A DNA stretch of 34,517 nt from Streptosporangiaceae bacterium (GTDB taxonomy: Bacteria; Actinomycetota; Actinomycetes; Streptosporangiales; Streptosporangiaceae): contig JASHPF010000351.1 of the NCBI GenBank assembly GCA_030038295.1, positions 1 through 34,517 of the forward strand, in the 5' to 3' direction. The translations under genes and the position numbers were made by a program. Below the pieces are notes generated by a model. It did no database searches and had not been told where the DNA came from. It saw only the letters and a program-made list of their open reading frames with translations. Positions 23,057 through 31,781 of this stretch are shown piece by piece. Numbering within the stretch: position 1 is the stretch's first letter; each line of letters starts with the position of its first letter.

Positions 23057-23812
23057 GTGCCACTCTCGGGCGATCCGGAAACGACCATGGCCGGGCAGCA
23101 CGACCACGCTCTCGCCGACGCGCTCGGCCCCAGCACCGCGAAGAGATCACGCCGGTGGTGGGCACGGTGGCCGGCGCTGCTGATCCTCGCGTGGGTGGCG
23201 CTGGCCGTCGTGGACGTCGCCGCGTTCGGCGTCAGCGGCTCCTCGTCGCGGGCAGCCGCCCCGAAGACCGCGTCGAGAGCCCCTGCTCGCGGTTCAGCGG
23301 CGCACCGGGCTACCACGCCCGGCCCGGCCAGAACGAGCGCCTCGCCGCCAGCGGCGCCAGCGGTGCAGGTACTGGTGCCTGTGAGCGCGTCCGCGTTCGG
23401 GCCAACCGGGCCAGCCTCCGGTGACAACCCGGGCAACGCCAGCCTGGCGATCGACTCGAGTACGGCAACGGCCTGGCAGACCGACTGGTACCGGTCTGCT
23501 TCCTTCGGGAACCTGGAGGCCGGAACCGGGCTGCTGATCGACATGGGCCAACCGGTGACGATGACAACCGTTGAGCTCACGCTCGGCTCAACGCCCGGCG
23601 CCGACCTGCAACTGCTCGTCGGAAACGTGCCCGACCAGTCGCAGATGCGGCAGGTGGCCGCTGCCAGTGACACCGGCGGCACCGTTCAGCTGACGCTCTC
23701 GAGTCCCACGCCCGCGCGCTACCTGCTCATCTGGTTTACGTTACTGCCCCCGGACGGAGCGGGAACCTACCAAGCGAGCGTCTACGACGTCACGATCGAG
23801 GGCACGCCATAA
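23057..23812 (+). CDS. Membrane-anchored discoidin (F5/8 type C)-like protein
   Basis: The 251 residues show a cytoplasmic N-terminus, a single transmembrane helix at about 36-60 (PALLILAWVALAVVDVAAFG), an extracellular Ala/Pro/Ser/Thr-rich linker to about 100, and a C-terminal beta-rich domain with DNPGNASLAIDSSTATAWQT near 125-144. That segment is the hallmark of discoidin/F5-8 type C folds, which bind carbohydrate or lipid head groups. GAGG lies six bases before GTG 23057, seven bases after the preceding stop; ATG 23087 is an alternative. It probably binds surface glycan outside the cell, by inference. Confidence 0.65.
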   Translation: MPLSGDPETTMAGQHDHALADALGPSTAKRSRRWWARWPALLILAWVALAVVDVAAFGVSGSSSRAAAPKTASRAPARGSAAHRATTPGPARTSASPPAAPAVQVLVPVSASAFGPTGPASGDNPGNASLAIDSSTATAWQTDWYRSASFGNLEAGTGLLIDMGQPVTMTTVELTLGSTPGADLQLLVGNVPDQSQMRQVAAASDTGGTVQLTLSSPTPARYLLIWFTLLPPDGAGTYQASVYDVTIEGTP

Positions 23813-23987
23813 CCGCTCCGCAGTCAGGCCAGGCCGCGCCGCATCGGCGCCTGAGCGGGGCGGCGCTGGCTGGCCTGATCCTGATCGGCCTGGCCCCAGT
23901 CGGCTGCGTCGGCCGCCGGGCAGCGGGCCCGCTGCTGCCGGGCCCGCCGGGTTAGAGCGGCGTGTCCCGGTGCGGCAGAATCGCGAC
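23813..23987 (+). other. Short gap before era with a hydrophobic frame lacking a start codon
   Basis: A plus-strand frame ending at TAG 23955 would encode RRLSGAALAGLILIGLAPVG and CVGRRAAG, which resembles a signal peptide with a lipobox-like Cys. No ATG, GTG or TTG opens it at a fitting position, so I do not call a gene. The era promoter element is at 23976-23981. Confidence 0.3.
23976..23981 (+). promoter_or_regulatory. -10 element for era, leaderless
   Basis: CAGAAT lies exactly six bases before GTG 23988, with no ribosome site between. This matches the layout at recO and the other leaderless candidates in this window. Confidence 0.45.
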
Positions 23988-24911
23988 GTGGATACCCCGC
24001 CGCCCCGTCCGTCGAGCGATTTCAGGTCGGGTTTTGCGTGCTTCGCGGGGCGGCCGAACGTGGGAAAGTCCACCCTCATGAACGCCCTCGTCGGGGCCAA
24101 GGTCGCGATCACGAGCAGCCGTCCGCAGACCACCAGGCGGGCGATCCGCGGTATCGTCAACCGGCCGGGCGCGCAGCTGATCATCATCGACACCCCTGGC
24201 CTGCACCGGCCGCGGACACTGCTCGGCGAGCGGCTTGACAGCCTGGCACGATCGACGCTCACCGAGGTCGACGTGATCGGCTTCTGCATTCCCGCCACCG
24301 AGGTAATCGGCCCCGGCGACACGTACCTGGCGACCGAGCTGACCGGCCTCCGCACGACACCGGTCGTGGCGATCGTCACCAAGACAGACCAAGGCAGCAG
24401 GGAGCAGGTTGCCGCCCAGCTAGCCAGCGTCGGCGCGCTGGGCGAGTGGGCCGACGTTGTCCCGGTGTCAGCGGTGACCGGATTCCAGCTGGACGTGCTC
24501 GCCGACGTGCTCGTGTCCCACCTGCCGCCCGGCCGACCGCTCTACGCCGACGGCGACCTCACCGATGAGCCCGAGCAGGTGCTGGTCGCCGAGCTCATCA
24601 GGGAGGCGATCCTCGAGGACGTCAGGGACGAGCTGCCACACTCGATCGCCGTCGTCGTCGAGGAGATGGGCCCACGGGCCGGCCGGCCAGACCTCATCGA
24701 CGTGCACGCGGTGATGTATGTCGAACGGCCCAGCCAGAAGGCCATCGTGCTGGGCGCGCGCGGCGCCAGGCTCAAGGAGGTCGGCAGCGCCGCCCGGCGG
24801 CAGATCGAGGGCCTGCTCGGCAGCAGGGTCTACCTGGACCTGCGGGTGAAGGTCGCCAAGGACTGGCAGCGCGACCCACGGCAGCTGCGCCGGCTCGGCT
24901 TCTACGACTGA
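23988..24911 (+). CDS. era: GTPase Era
   Basis: The 307-residue protein has the Era layout. The GTPase domain contains G1 GRPNVGKSTL, G3 DTPGLHRP and G4 TKTD. A C-terminal KH RNA-binding domain ends with GARLKEVGSAARRQIEGLLG and VYLDLRVKVAKDWQRDP. Era binds the 3' end of 16S rRNA and helps small-subunit assembly in the cytoplasm. GTG 23988 is preferred because CAGAAT sits six bases upstream; GTG 23970, six codons earlier, lies before that element. The stop overlaps the convergent GNAT gene by ten bases. Confidence 0.95.
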   Translation: MDTPPPRPSSDFRSGFACFAGRPNVGKSTLMNALVGAKVAITSSRPQTTRRAIRGIVNRPGAQLIIIDTPGLHRPRTLLGERLDSLARSTLTEVDVIGFCIPATEVIGPGDTYLATELTGLRTTPVVAIVTKTDQGSREQVAAQLASVGALGEWADVVPVSAVTGFQLDVLADVLVSHLPPGRPLYADGDLTDEPEQVLVAELIREAILEDVRDELPHSIAVVVEEMGPRAGRPDLIDVHAVMYVERPSQKAIVLGARGARLKEVGSAARRQIEGLLGSRVYLDLRVKVAKDWQRDPRQLRRLGFYD

Positions 24912-25915
24912 CGGCCCGCCGCGCCCGTCAGGTCGAGCTGCCACGATCGGGTGACGCCGCTGACTCCGAACCCGAGCTCGGCATTGATGGCGATCATGTA
25001 CTCGTTGGAGCCGGCGTTCTCGGTCACGATGCGGGTTACGTCGGGTGCCGCCGAAGCGAGCAGCTCCAGCATCGCGACCTTGACGAGCAGGCCAAGCCGG
25101 CGCCCCCGGTGCGCCGGGAGCACGGCCGTGATCTGCTGGATGCCCCAGCCGGGCGCGCCCGGGTCGGTGACGAGCTGCGTGACGGCAGCAAGCTGGCCGG
25201 CCGCATCGTGCTGAGCGGCGACGGTGTAGTTCACCACGCCGTGCTCGGCGGTGAGCTTCTCCAGCCGGCGGATCCGGTCCGCATCCCACACCCACGGCTC
25301 GACGCCGGCGTTCCGTGGCGCGTCGGCCATCGCGGTATGAACGGCGGCGAGCTGCTCGAGCTGGTCCTCCGGAGTGCGGCCAGCCCAGGACAGCACCGAG
25401 TACCCGGCGGCGCGCGCCGCGGCCCCCGCGCGCAGCCCCGGCAGCCTGCCGCGGACGTCGTCGTCGATCTGCAGGGTTCGGTGCACGTTCGGGATGCCGG
25501 CGGTCGCGCCCGCGGCGGCGGCAAACGCCGCGCCCGCCGAGGAGTCCCACGCGTCCGCCACGAGCCGGGTCCGGTCCGCAAGCCGCGCCCGGTCGGCGCA
25601 GTGCCGTAGCAGCGCGGTGCCGATCCCCGCGCGCCGTCGATCGGGCGGGACGCGCAGCACGGCGTGCGCCAGCTCTACGTTTTCTCTGGCCGGCAGCGTC
25701 AGCAGGTAGCAGCCGACCGCCTCACCCGAGGCATCGGCGACGATCCAGCTCTCGTGCGGGCTGCCGTCAAAGCCCTGCACCCACTTGGCCGAGAACGACG
25801 CGAGCGACCACTCTGGCTGGTTCGGCTGATCCACCGGAAAGCACGCCCGCACGAGGCGGAAGCAGGCGCGCACGCGCTCCGGCTCGGTAAGCCCGTCAAA
25901 CCGCTCGATATCCAC
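24902..25915 (-). CDS. Tandem-GNAT acetyltransferase, copy 1
   Basis: From GTG 25915 the protein is 337 residues, exactly the length of the next gene's product, and the two align from end to end. It holds two GNAT folds. The first has the acetyl-CoA site VPPDRRRAGIGTALLRHCAD. The second has VLPAHRGRRLGLLVKVAMLE and the ENAGSNEYMIAINAELGFGV segment typical of the GNAT C-terminus. The plan resembles mycothiol synthase (MshD)-like double GNATs, but the substrate is unknown. TTAGAT lies six bases before GTG 25915, suggesting a leaderless message. The gene is convergent with era. Confidence 0.83.
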   Translation of the reverse strand: MDIERFDGLTEPERVRACFRLVRACFPVDQPNQPEWSLASFSAKWVQGFDGSPHESWIVADASGEAVGCYLLTLPARENVELAHAVLRVPPDRRRAGIGTALLRHCADRARLADRTRLVADAWDSSAGAAFAAAAGATAGIPNVHRTLQIDDDVRGRLPGLRAGAAARAAGYSVLSWAGRTPEDQLEQLAAVHTAMADAPRNAGVEPWVWDADRIRRLEKLTAEHGVVNYTVAAQHDAAGQLAAVTQLVTDPGAPGWGIQQITAVLPAHRGRRLGLLVKVAMLELLASAAPDVTRIVTENAGSNEYMIAINAELGFGVSGVTRSWQLDLTGAAGRQS

Positions 25916-25921
25916 CCCGGC

Positions 25922-25927
25922 ATCTAA
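25922..25927 (-). promoter_or_regulatory. -10 element for GNAT copy 1, leaderless
   Basis: On the minus strand TTAGAT is followed by six bases (GCCGGG) and GTG 25915. The spacing equals that of era and recO. Confidence 0.4.
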
Positions 25928-26034
25928 CAGCCGGGAGGCGATGGCGGCAAACGGATTAACCGGTGCGATGGCTGCCAGGGGCCGCACGCCCAGCGGTCTG
26001 CGAGTAGCCGAGCCCGCGACCCGGCCGAGCTCGC

Positions 26035-27048
26035 CTAAGCCAGCTTCAGCGCCGTCTCGACCGGCAGCTCGAAGGACTGGAAGTAGTCGCTGACCCGGTG
26101 TCCCAGCGCCGCGTTGACGGCGATCATGTGTTCGTTGGGCACCGCGTTGAACGTCTGAATCTGCCGGATCTGCGGCTCGGCCGTGGCGAGCCACTCCAGC
26201 ATCGCCACCTTCAGCAGCATGCCGAGGCGGTGCCCCCTGTGCGCCCTGGTCACCGCGGTGATCTGCTGGTAGGCCCAGCCGGGCTCGCCCGCCGGATCGA
26301 CGGCAACCTGGGTGAGCGCGGCCATGTCGCCGGTCTGGTCGTGAATGGCCGCGACCGAGTAGTCCCTCGTGCCCTGGATCACCGACCGATGCTCCGCGGC
26401 CGCCAGCCGGTCCGGATCCCAGACGACCGACTCGTACGCGGGGTCGTGCGGCGCGTCCTGCAGCGCGGAATAGAGGTCGCAGACCGCGCCCACTAGCTCG
26501 TCAGGCGTGAGCCCCGGCCACCGCCGGAGCGAGTAACCGCCCGCGTCCTGCTCGGCGCTGGCTCGCAGGCCCGGCAGCCTGGCGTGCAGGGCGGGCCCGA
26601 CATCGAGGATGCGGCGCGCCTCCTGTAGCCCCGCCGTCGCGCCGACCGCTGTGGCGAACGCCGCCCCGGCTGCCCCGATCCTGGCGCCGCCCATCAGCAG
26701 CCCGCGCTCGGCCAGGGAGGCCTGCCCGGCCGCGTGCGCCAGCAACGCCGTTCCGACCCCACGCCGACGTGACCCGCCGGCGACCCACAACTGGACGAAC
26801 CCGTTCCGCCGGTTCTCTCGCTCGGGCAGCTGCAGGACATAACAGCCAAGCGGCGTCCCCGCGGCTGCCGTCGCGAGCCAGCACTGCTGCGGATCGCCGC
26901 CGAAGCCGTACGCCAGCCAGCCGCGGACCATCGGCAGCGACGGCGGCGGCACGTTGGGGTCGTCGTCCGGCTGGGCTGCCACGACCATCTCGTGGCAGGC
27001 TCGGAGCCGCTCTTCGTCGGTCCTCGGGTCGAACTGTTCGACGCGCAC
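26035..27048 (-). CDS. Tandem-GNAT acetyltransferase, copy 2
   Basis: The 337-residue protein starts MRVEQFDPRTDEERLRACHE and is a full-length paralogue of the preceding entry. GNAT 1 carries WVAGGSRRRGVGTALLAHAA. GNAT 2 carries VTRAHRGHRLGMLLKVAMLE, then FNAVPNEHMIAVNAALGHRV. Both domains keep the R/QxxGxG/A acetyl-CoA loop. The shared length and side-by-side placement indicate a tandem duplication followed by divergence. GTG 27048 is the start; TAGCCT seven bases before it and GATAAT at 27091-27096 are rival -10 elements. The substrate is unknown. Confidence 0.83.
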   Translation of the reverse strand: MRVEQFDPRTDEERLRACHEMVVAAQPDDDPNVPPPSLPMVRGWLAYGFGGDPQQCWLATAAAGTPLGCYVLQLPERENRRNGFVQLWVAGGSRRRGVGTALLAHAAGQASLAERGLLMGGARIGAAGAAFATAVGATAGLQEARRILDVGPALHARLPGLRASAEQDAGGYSLRRWPGLTPDELVGAVCDLYSALQDAPHDPAYESVVWDPDRLAAAEHRSVIQGTRDYSVAAIHDQTGDMAALTQVAVDPAGEPGWAYQQITAVTRAHRGHRLGMLLKVAMLEWLATAEPQIRQIQTFNAVPNEHMIAVNAALGHRVSDYFQSFELPVETALKLA

Positions 27049-27118
27049 GGCCGTCAGGCTAGTACCGGTTAACGGCCGGGCCGCAAGTGAATTATCCGGC
27101 TAACCCGGACTCCGCCAG

Positions 27119-27136
27119 CGCCGGCGAGCTCCGGCG
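27119..27136 (-). terminator. Possible hairpin after the GH12-like gene
   Basis: CGCCGG-CGAGCT-CCGGCG forms a perfect six-base stem. It lies 47-64 bases downstream of the GH12-like stop on the minus strand. No T run follows, so termination is only a possibility. Confidence 0.25.
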
Positions 27137-27182
27137 GACATGGCAGCTCACAGTCGGCCGTATCGCTAGCGCCGGATCCTGG

Positions 27183-28160
27183 TCACCCGGTGGTTACCGA
27201 GAACCCGTTGACCGCAAAGGTCCGGCCGCCACCATACGGTGCCTCAATGCCGTACCCGACATCGAGAATGCCGTTATCTGTCGTGGAGATGTAGCCAAGC
27301 GCTGTCAGCTGACTAATGATGCTGGCGATATTAACCGTGCCGATGGTTTCATTCTGCGGCAGCACCACGGAAACCGTGCCGGTGGTGTTGTTACCATCCA
27401 CCCAAACCTGCGCGCCGTCGCTCAGCGTGGTGGCGACCGATCCGGCGGGCACCTGGCCGTTAACGTACGTCCAGATCATCAGTTCCAGGTCGTTATTCCA
27501 GTTGGCATTCGTCGCATCCGCCGCCGTCGTCAGCCAGATGTCGTAGGCATATTCGTAGTCGAGCCCGCTGCTGTCTGCTGGCGGAGTGATGTCGAAGCTC
27601 GACGTGAGGCTCGACGGCAGCGCGGCATAGATCAGGCACTGGTCATCGGGGTAACCGACGACCTCCGTCGTGCCCGGATCCGCGTTCAGCGCGACCGTGA
27701 AGGACGACAGGTCGCCGTCTGATGACTGGATGTCGGTCACGGAGTAGCCGACGATGCTCGCGTCGCCAGACCACGTGTCGTCACCGTAGTCACAGGACAC
27801 GTTGCCAGTCGGAACCGAGGTAATGGTGGAGGAGATGGGTGCAGACGACCCCGGCGGTGGCGCTTGCGACCCCGGCGAACTCGACGGCGTCGGAGTCGCT
27901 CGGGAGGGCGCAGGCGATGCACCGCCAGACGGCTCTGGCGTCAGCGCGAACCGGTATCCAGGACCAAGCTGGCGCGCATAGTTGGACGACTGGAGCGCGG
28001 CCGCTGCGCGCGTCGCGGAATAATGGCCAAGTTCAGCTGCCTGAGTCGTGGGTATCATGGCCGTGGCAAGGAAATATGCGGTCGAGCCGAGGACAACACA
28101 AAGCGCCGCTATCGCCGCGAACTTCGGCTTCGAAATCCTTCGCCGAGCTCGTTTACCCAT
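27183..28160 (-). CDS. Membrane-anchored or secreted GH12-like glycoside hydrolase
   Basis: The 325 residues contain a basic N-terminus (MGKRARRRISKPK), a hydrophobic helix at about 13-35, a Pro/Ser/Thr linker (about 72-115) and a C-terminal beta-rich domain. That domain fits the GH12 endoglucanase fold: YAYDIWLTT, then LELMIWTYVNG with Glu226 in the nucleophile position, and DVGYGIEAPYGGG with Glu306 in the acid/base position. The 80-residue spacing of the two Glu is normal for GH12. It probably acts outside the cell on beta-glucan or a similar polymer. The sequence is otherwise distant from classical GH12, so activity is unproven. Confidence 0.65.
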   Translation of the reverse strand: MGKRARRRISKPKFAAIAALCVVLGSTAYFLATAMIPTTQAAELGHYSATRAAAALQSSNYARQLGPGYRFALTPEPSGGASPAPSRATPTPSSSPGSQAPPPGSSAPISSTITSVPTGNVSCDYGDDTWSGDASIVGYSVTDIQSSDGDLSSFTVALNADPGTTEVVGYPDDQCLIYAALPSSLTSSFDITPPADSSGLDYEYAYDIWLTTAADATNANWNNDLELMIWTYVNGQVPAGSVATTLSDGAQVWVDGNNTTGTVSVVLPQNETIGTVNIASIISQLTALGYISTTDNGILDVGYGIEAPYGGGRTFAVNGFSVTTG

Positions 28161-28485
28161 CCATATCCCCGCCCGGAAGCGTGCCGGAGCGGGCCATCAG
28201 AGACCGACTGCCCTCGTGCCGTGGTTCACGGCAGAACGGGCCGAACGCGTCGGGGTCGCCGATGTCGACGGCTGCGGCGAGCGGCATGGCCTGCACAGTC
28301 GCAGAGACTATGCCTCTTATCGCGGTCCGGCTGCGTGGTTAGCGTAAGTTTCACTCGCGTTGGTCATTTGCCCGTCTCGCAAATAGCCGCAAGGCAGCCC
28401 AGACGGGTCAGTGGAACAGGCAGAAACTTCGGCTGGGGCCTGCGGCGGACCTGGCCCAGGGCGCGGGGCGGCCGATAATGGGCCG
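28161..28485. other. Divergent intergenic region between the GH12-like gene and recO
   Basis: About 325 bases with no convincing gene. It contains the recO -10 element at its right end. The central part is A/T-richer (28315-28390). No palindrome or RNA motif stands out. Confidence 0.35.
28474..28479 (+). promoter_or_regulatory. -10 element for recO, leaderless
   Basis: GATAAT is followed by GGGCCG and then GTG 28486. No ribosome site lies between, so the message would begin at or next to the GTG. Confidence 0.55.
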
Positions 28486-29238
28486 GTGGGTACCTACCGA
28501 GACGACGGCATCGTGCTGCGCACCCACAAGCTGGGCGAGGCCGACCGCATCGTCACGGTGCTCGGGCGCAAGTCAGGCCGGATTCGCGCGGTCGCCAAGG
28601 GCGTGCGCCGTACTCAGTCGCGGTTCGGCGGGCGGCTAGAGCCGTTTACCCACGTCGACCTGCTGCTGTACACGGGCCGGTCGCTCGATGTGATCACCCA
28701 GGCCGACACGGTGCGGCCGTACGGCGAGCCACTGGCGGGCGACTACCCCAGGTACACGGCGGGCACGGCCATGCTCGAGACGGCCGAGAAGCTCACTCCG
28801 GTCGAGAAGGAGCCGTCGCTACGGCAGTTCCTGCTGCTGGTCGGGGGGCTGCGGGCGCTCGGCGCGGGCGACCACGAGCCGCGGCTGGTGCTGGACGCAT
28901 TCCTGCTGCGGTCGCTGGCGGTGGCCGGCTACGCCCCGGCCCTGGCCGAGTGCGCGGTCTGCGGGACCACCGCGGCGGAGGCACAGGCGTCCGGCGGGCT
29001 GCGCGCCTTCGGGCTGGCCGCGGGCGGCCTGACCTGTCAGGACTGCCGCGCCCCCGGCTCGGCGACGCCGTCGGCGGCGACCATGGCGCTGATGGACGCG
29101 CTGCTGCGCGGCGACTGGGCGGCCGCGGACGGGAGCGAGCGCAGGCACCGGGTAGAGTGCAGCGGCCTGACCGCCGCCTACCTGCAGTGGCACCTGGAGC
29201 ACTCGATCAGGTCGCTCAAGCACGTGGAGCACGCGTGA
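28486..29238 (+). CDS. recO: DNA repair protein RecO
   Basis: The 250-residue protein begins with GTYRDDGIVLRTHKLGEADR, the typical OB-fold opening of RecO. The helical C-terminal half includes a zinc site built from CAVC and CQDC pairs. RecO loads RecA on SSB-coated single-stranded DNA together with RecR. A frame open to 28411 would add 25 Gly/Pro-rich residues, but GATAAT six bases before GTG 28486 and the start of conservation there favour the shorter form. uppS follows 56 bases downstream on the same strand, as in other actinobacteria. Confidence 0.94.
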   Translation: MGTYRDDGIVLRTHKLGEADRIVTVLGRKSGRIRAVAKGVRRTQSRFGGRLEPFTHVDLLLYTGRSLDVITQADTVRPYGEPLAGDYPRYTAGTAMLETAEKLTPVEKEPSLRQFLLLVGGLRALGAGDHEPRLVLDAFLLRSLAVAGYAPALAECAVCGTTAAEAQASGGLRAFGLAAGGLTCQDCRAPGSATPSAATMALMDALLRGDWAAADGSERRHRVECSGLTAAYLQWHLEHSIRSLKHVEHA

Positions 29239-29294
29239 CCACACTGACGACGGCCGCCGCTCGGCGGGCGCCGACGCGGAGGATGCCCTAGCCG

Positions 29295-30086
29295 ATGAAC
29301 CGCCCGGTCGTCCCGCCGTACCCGCACCCCGGCGGGGCACAGCCGCCCAAGATCCCGGGCGAGTTCATCCCGCGGCACGTGGCGCTCGTGATGGACGGCA
29401 ACGGCCGGTGGGCCAAACAGCGCGGGCTGCCGCGCACCGAGGGGCACAAGGCCGGCGAGTACGCGCTGTTCGACGTCATCATGGGCGCGATCGAGCTGGG
29501 CGTCCCCTACCTATCGGCGTACGCGTTCTCCACCGAGAACTGGCGGCGCTCGCCGGATGAGGTCCGCTTCCTCATGGGCTTCAACCGGGATGTGATCCGC
29601 CGCCGCCGGGACCAGCTGAACTCCATGGGCGTCCGGATCCGCTGGGCGGGTCGGCGGCAGCGGCTATGGCGCAGCGTGATCGCCGAGCTGGAGGACGCCG
29701 AGCGGATGACGGTCGGGAATGACGTGCTGACGCTGCAGTTCTGCGTGAACTACGGCGGCCAGGCGGAGATCGCCGACGCCGCGAAGGCGCTGGCCTTTGA
29801 CGTCGCGGCGGGCCGGCTCAGCCCGGATAAGGTCGACGAGAAAGTGCTGCGGCGCTACCTGGACGAGCCGGAGATCCCGGACGTGGACCTGTTCGTCCGG
29901 TCGTCCGGGGAGCAGCGGTTCTCCAATTTCCTGCTCTGGCAGTCCGCGTACGCCGAGATGGTGTTCCTCGACACGCTGTTCCCCGACTTCGACCGGCGGC
30001 ACCTGTGGCACGCCTGCGAGATCTTCGCCAGTCGCGACCGTCGTTACGGCGGAGCCGAGCCGAACCCGCCCCTGCCGGCGCCCTAG
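29295..30086 (+). CDS. uppS: Isoprenyl transferase (undecaprenyl/decaprenyl diphosphate synthase)
   Basis: The 263-residue cis-prenyltransferase has the catalytic opening [20 protein letters not shown] (Asp34), the GHKAGEY segment, [11 protein letters not shown], and the C-terminal [19 protein letters not shown] signature. It condenses isopentenyl diphosphate units on a short allylic primer to make the polyprenyl diphosphate. After dephosphorylation this carries peptidoglycan and surface glycan intermediates, including those started by the sugar transferase at 20984-22444. ATG 29295 is preceded by GGAGG about 15 bases upstream. The stop shares the bases CTAG with the convergent monooxygenase gene. 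Confidence 0.95.
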   Translation: MNRPVVPPYPHPGGAQPPKIPGEFIPRHVALVMDGNGRWAKQRGLPRTEGHKAGEYALFDVIMGAIELGVPYLSAYAFSTENWRRSPDEVRFLMGFNRDVIRRRRDQLNSMGVRIRWAGRRQRLWRSVIAELEDAERMTVGNDVLTLQFCVNYGGQAEIADAAKALAFDVAAGRLSPDKVDEKVLRRYLDEPEIPDVDLFVRSSGEQRFSNFLLWQSAYAEMVFLDTLFPDFDRRHLWHACEIFASRDRRYGGAEPNPPLPAP

Positions 30087-31657
30087 CCGGGCGCGCCGCA
30101 CCAGGTTCGCAGCGCGTCGGTCACGCCCGCGGCCGGATCGGCGGCGCCCGGCCCGGCCGCCCACGCCACGTAGCCGTCGGGGCGGATCAGCAGTCCGTCC
30201 GCCGGCGGTGTCCCGGCCGGCAGACCGGTCATCAGGATGGTAACGGGGCCGTCCCACCCAGCGGCCGCCGCCGCCACCCGGCCGGCCGGGGTGAAGTCCA
30301 GCAGCACGGGCCGGGCCGCGCGCACCAGCTCGGCCACCCTGGCCGTCCCGTGACCGGTATCGAGGCGCAGGTCAGGAGCCAGCACGCCGGTCAGCGGGTG
30401 CGGCGGCACCGCCCCGGCCGGCTGACCGCCGGTCATGTCGTAGCGGACGTCCGAGCCGGCGATGAGCTCTGCGAGGTGGCGTAGCGGCTCGCGGAAGCGC
30501 AGCAGCTCGCCGACCAGCTCGCGGGCGGCGACGGCGTACTCGTCGGCACCGGAGAGCGCGCGCTGCGCCCTGGTCTGCATGAGCATGCGCTGCCCCGCCG
30601 GGTACCGCTCCGCGTGGTAGCTGTCGAGTAGCCCCGCGGGTGCGCCGCCGCGCAGCTCGGCGGCGAGCTTCCAGCCGAGGTTCACGGCGTCAAGCAGGCC
30701 GCCGTTGAGGGAGCCGCCGAGCCCGAAGACGTGCGCGGCGTCGCCGGCCAGCAGGATCCGGCCGTCCCGGTACCGCTCAGCCTGGCGGCTGTTGCCTGTC
30801 ACTCTGGTCAGCCACGCCGCGTCGGTCATCGGCAGGTCCGCGCCCAGCACCCGGCGCACGCTGGCCCGCAGCTCGTCGAGCGTCATCGGGGCGGTCAGGT
30901 CGGCGGACGACGCTTCCTCGTGCGTGGACACGATGTAGCCATCCGGCGGCGCCGTCTTGTCCAGGCTCGCCTCCGGCCCCAGCGTGTACATGCCGCGCTC
31001 GGTGCGCACCGGCCGCATGATCGGCAGCCGCCCGACGCCCGGCACGTCGAGCTCGCGGGTGTCGTCGACGATCAGGCCGGCTGGCACCCGGACCCGGCCA
31101 ATCCTGGCAACGTTGTCGGAGGTCACGCCGGGGAAGCCGATCCCGGCCAGCTTCCTGACCAGGCTGTGTGCCCCGTCGCAGCCGACCAGGTAGCTCGTGG
31201 TCAGGCGGTACTCGCCGGCCGGGCCGGTCACGGTCAGGACGACGCCGTCGTCCCGGCGCGCGAGGCCGGTCAGCTCGTGGCCGCGCGTCACCGAACCGCC
31301 GAGCTCGGCCAGGCGCTCGCCGAGCTTGCGCTCGATCTCCCGCTGGGGCAGCGCCAGTACGTCCAGCGGACTGGCGCCGAGCGGGGCGAAGTCCAGCCCG
31401 AGCGGTCCGAAGAAGAAACTCGGCACCGGGCCGGTGTACGTCGCGCCGGCCCGCAGCGGCTCGAGCAGGCCGCGGTAGTCCAGCACCCGCACGATGTGGC
31501 CGATCATGCCGTTGCCCTTGGGGATCTCGCTGACCTGCGGCAGCTGCTCGAGTACCACCGGTGTGACACCGCCGAGGCACAACTCGATGGCCAGCATGAG
31601 ACCGGTCGGGCCGGCCCCCGCAATCACGACTCTGGTCGTCTCCGGCTGGGCCGTCAT
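30083..31657 (-). CDS. FAD-dependent aromatic-type monooxygenase
   Basis: The 524-residue flavoprotein has the PHBH/RIFMO-type motifs: GAGPTG at 14-19 (FAD), a central [15 protein letters not shown] (DG motif) and [20 protein letters not shown] (GD motif), followed by [18 protein letters not shown]-terminal thioredoxin-like part follows from about 400. Relatives hydroxylate aromatic compounds or antibiotics with NAD(P)H and oxygen. ATG 31657 lies directly behind two 16-bp palindromes, so repression by a TetR- or MarR-type regulator is likely. No such regulator gene is present in the window. The 3' end meets uppS. Confidence 0.9.
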   Translation of the reverse strand: MTAQPETTRVVIAGAGPTGLMLAIELCLGGVTPVVLEQLPQVSEIPKGNGMIGHIVRVLDYRGLLEPLRAGATYTGPVPSFFFGPLGLDFAPLGASPLDVLALPQREIERKLGERLAELGGSVTRGHELTGLARRDDGVVLTVTGPAGEYRLTTSYLVGCDGAHSLVRKLAGIGFPGVTSDNVARIGRVRVPAGLIVDDTRELDVPGVGRLPIMRPVRTERGMYTLGPEASLDKTAPPDGYIVSTHEEASSADLTAPMTLDELRASVRRVLGADLPMTDAAWLTRVTGNSRQAERYRDGRILLAGDAAHVFGLGGSLNGGLLDAVNLGWKLAAELRGGAPAGLLDSYHAERYPAGQRMLMQTRAQRALSGADEYAVAARELVGELLRFREPLRHLAELIAGSDVRYDMTGGQPAGAVPPHPLTGVLAPDLRLDTGHGTARVAELVRAARPVLLDFTPAGRVAAAAAGWDGPVTILMTGLPAGTPPADGLLIRPDGYVAWAAGPGAADPAAGVTDALRTWCGAPG

Positions 31658-31660
31658 GCC

Positions 31661-31676
31661 GTCAACCTACATTGAC
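31661..31676. promoter_or_regulatory. Operator-like palindrome 1 upstream of the monooxygenase gene
   Basis: GTCAACCTACATTGAC has arms GTCAAC and ATTGAC, five of six bases matching the reverse complement, with a four-base spacer. It lies four bases before the monooxygenase ATG (minus strand) and repeats at 31688-31703. Confidence 0.6.
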
Positions 31677-31687
31677 GTAGTGGCTGT

Positions 31688-31703
31688 GTCAACCAATGTT
31701 GAC
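31688..31703. promoter_or_regulatory. Operator-like palindrome 2 upstream of the monooxygenase gene
   Basis: GTCAACCAATGTTGAC is a perfect six-base inverted repeat with a CAAT spacer. It is 27 bases from the first copy, centre to centre. The pair should bind a dimeric repressor that controls the monooxygenase gene. Confidence 0.65.
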
Positions 31704-31769
31704 GAGGCTCGGTGCGCGGCAGGCGCCTGCTCAAGGCGCGATTGCGTGGCGCGGACGGCGGCGGACGCC

Positions 31770-31775
31770 AACAAT
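31770..31775 (+). promoter_or_regulatory. -10 element for the PsiE-like gene, leaderless
   Basis: AACAAT is followed by GACGGG and ATG 31782. It resembles the other -10/start arrangements here but is the weakest match. Confidence 0.3.
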
Positions 31776-31781
31776 GACGGG

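Noticed and set aside
23813-23955. Small lipoprotein gene between the discoidin-like gene and era
   Set aside because: The frame looks like a signal peptide but has no usable start codon or ribosome site.
24468-25550. 360-codon minus-strand open frame over era and GNAT 1
   Set aside because: Shadow of two well-supported genes; Arg/Gly/Ala-rich with no fold.
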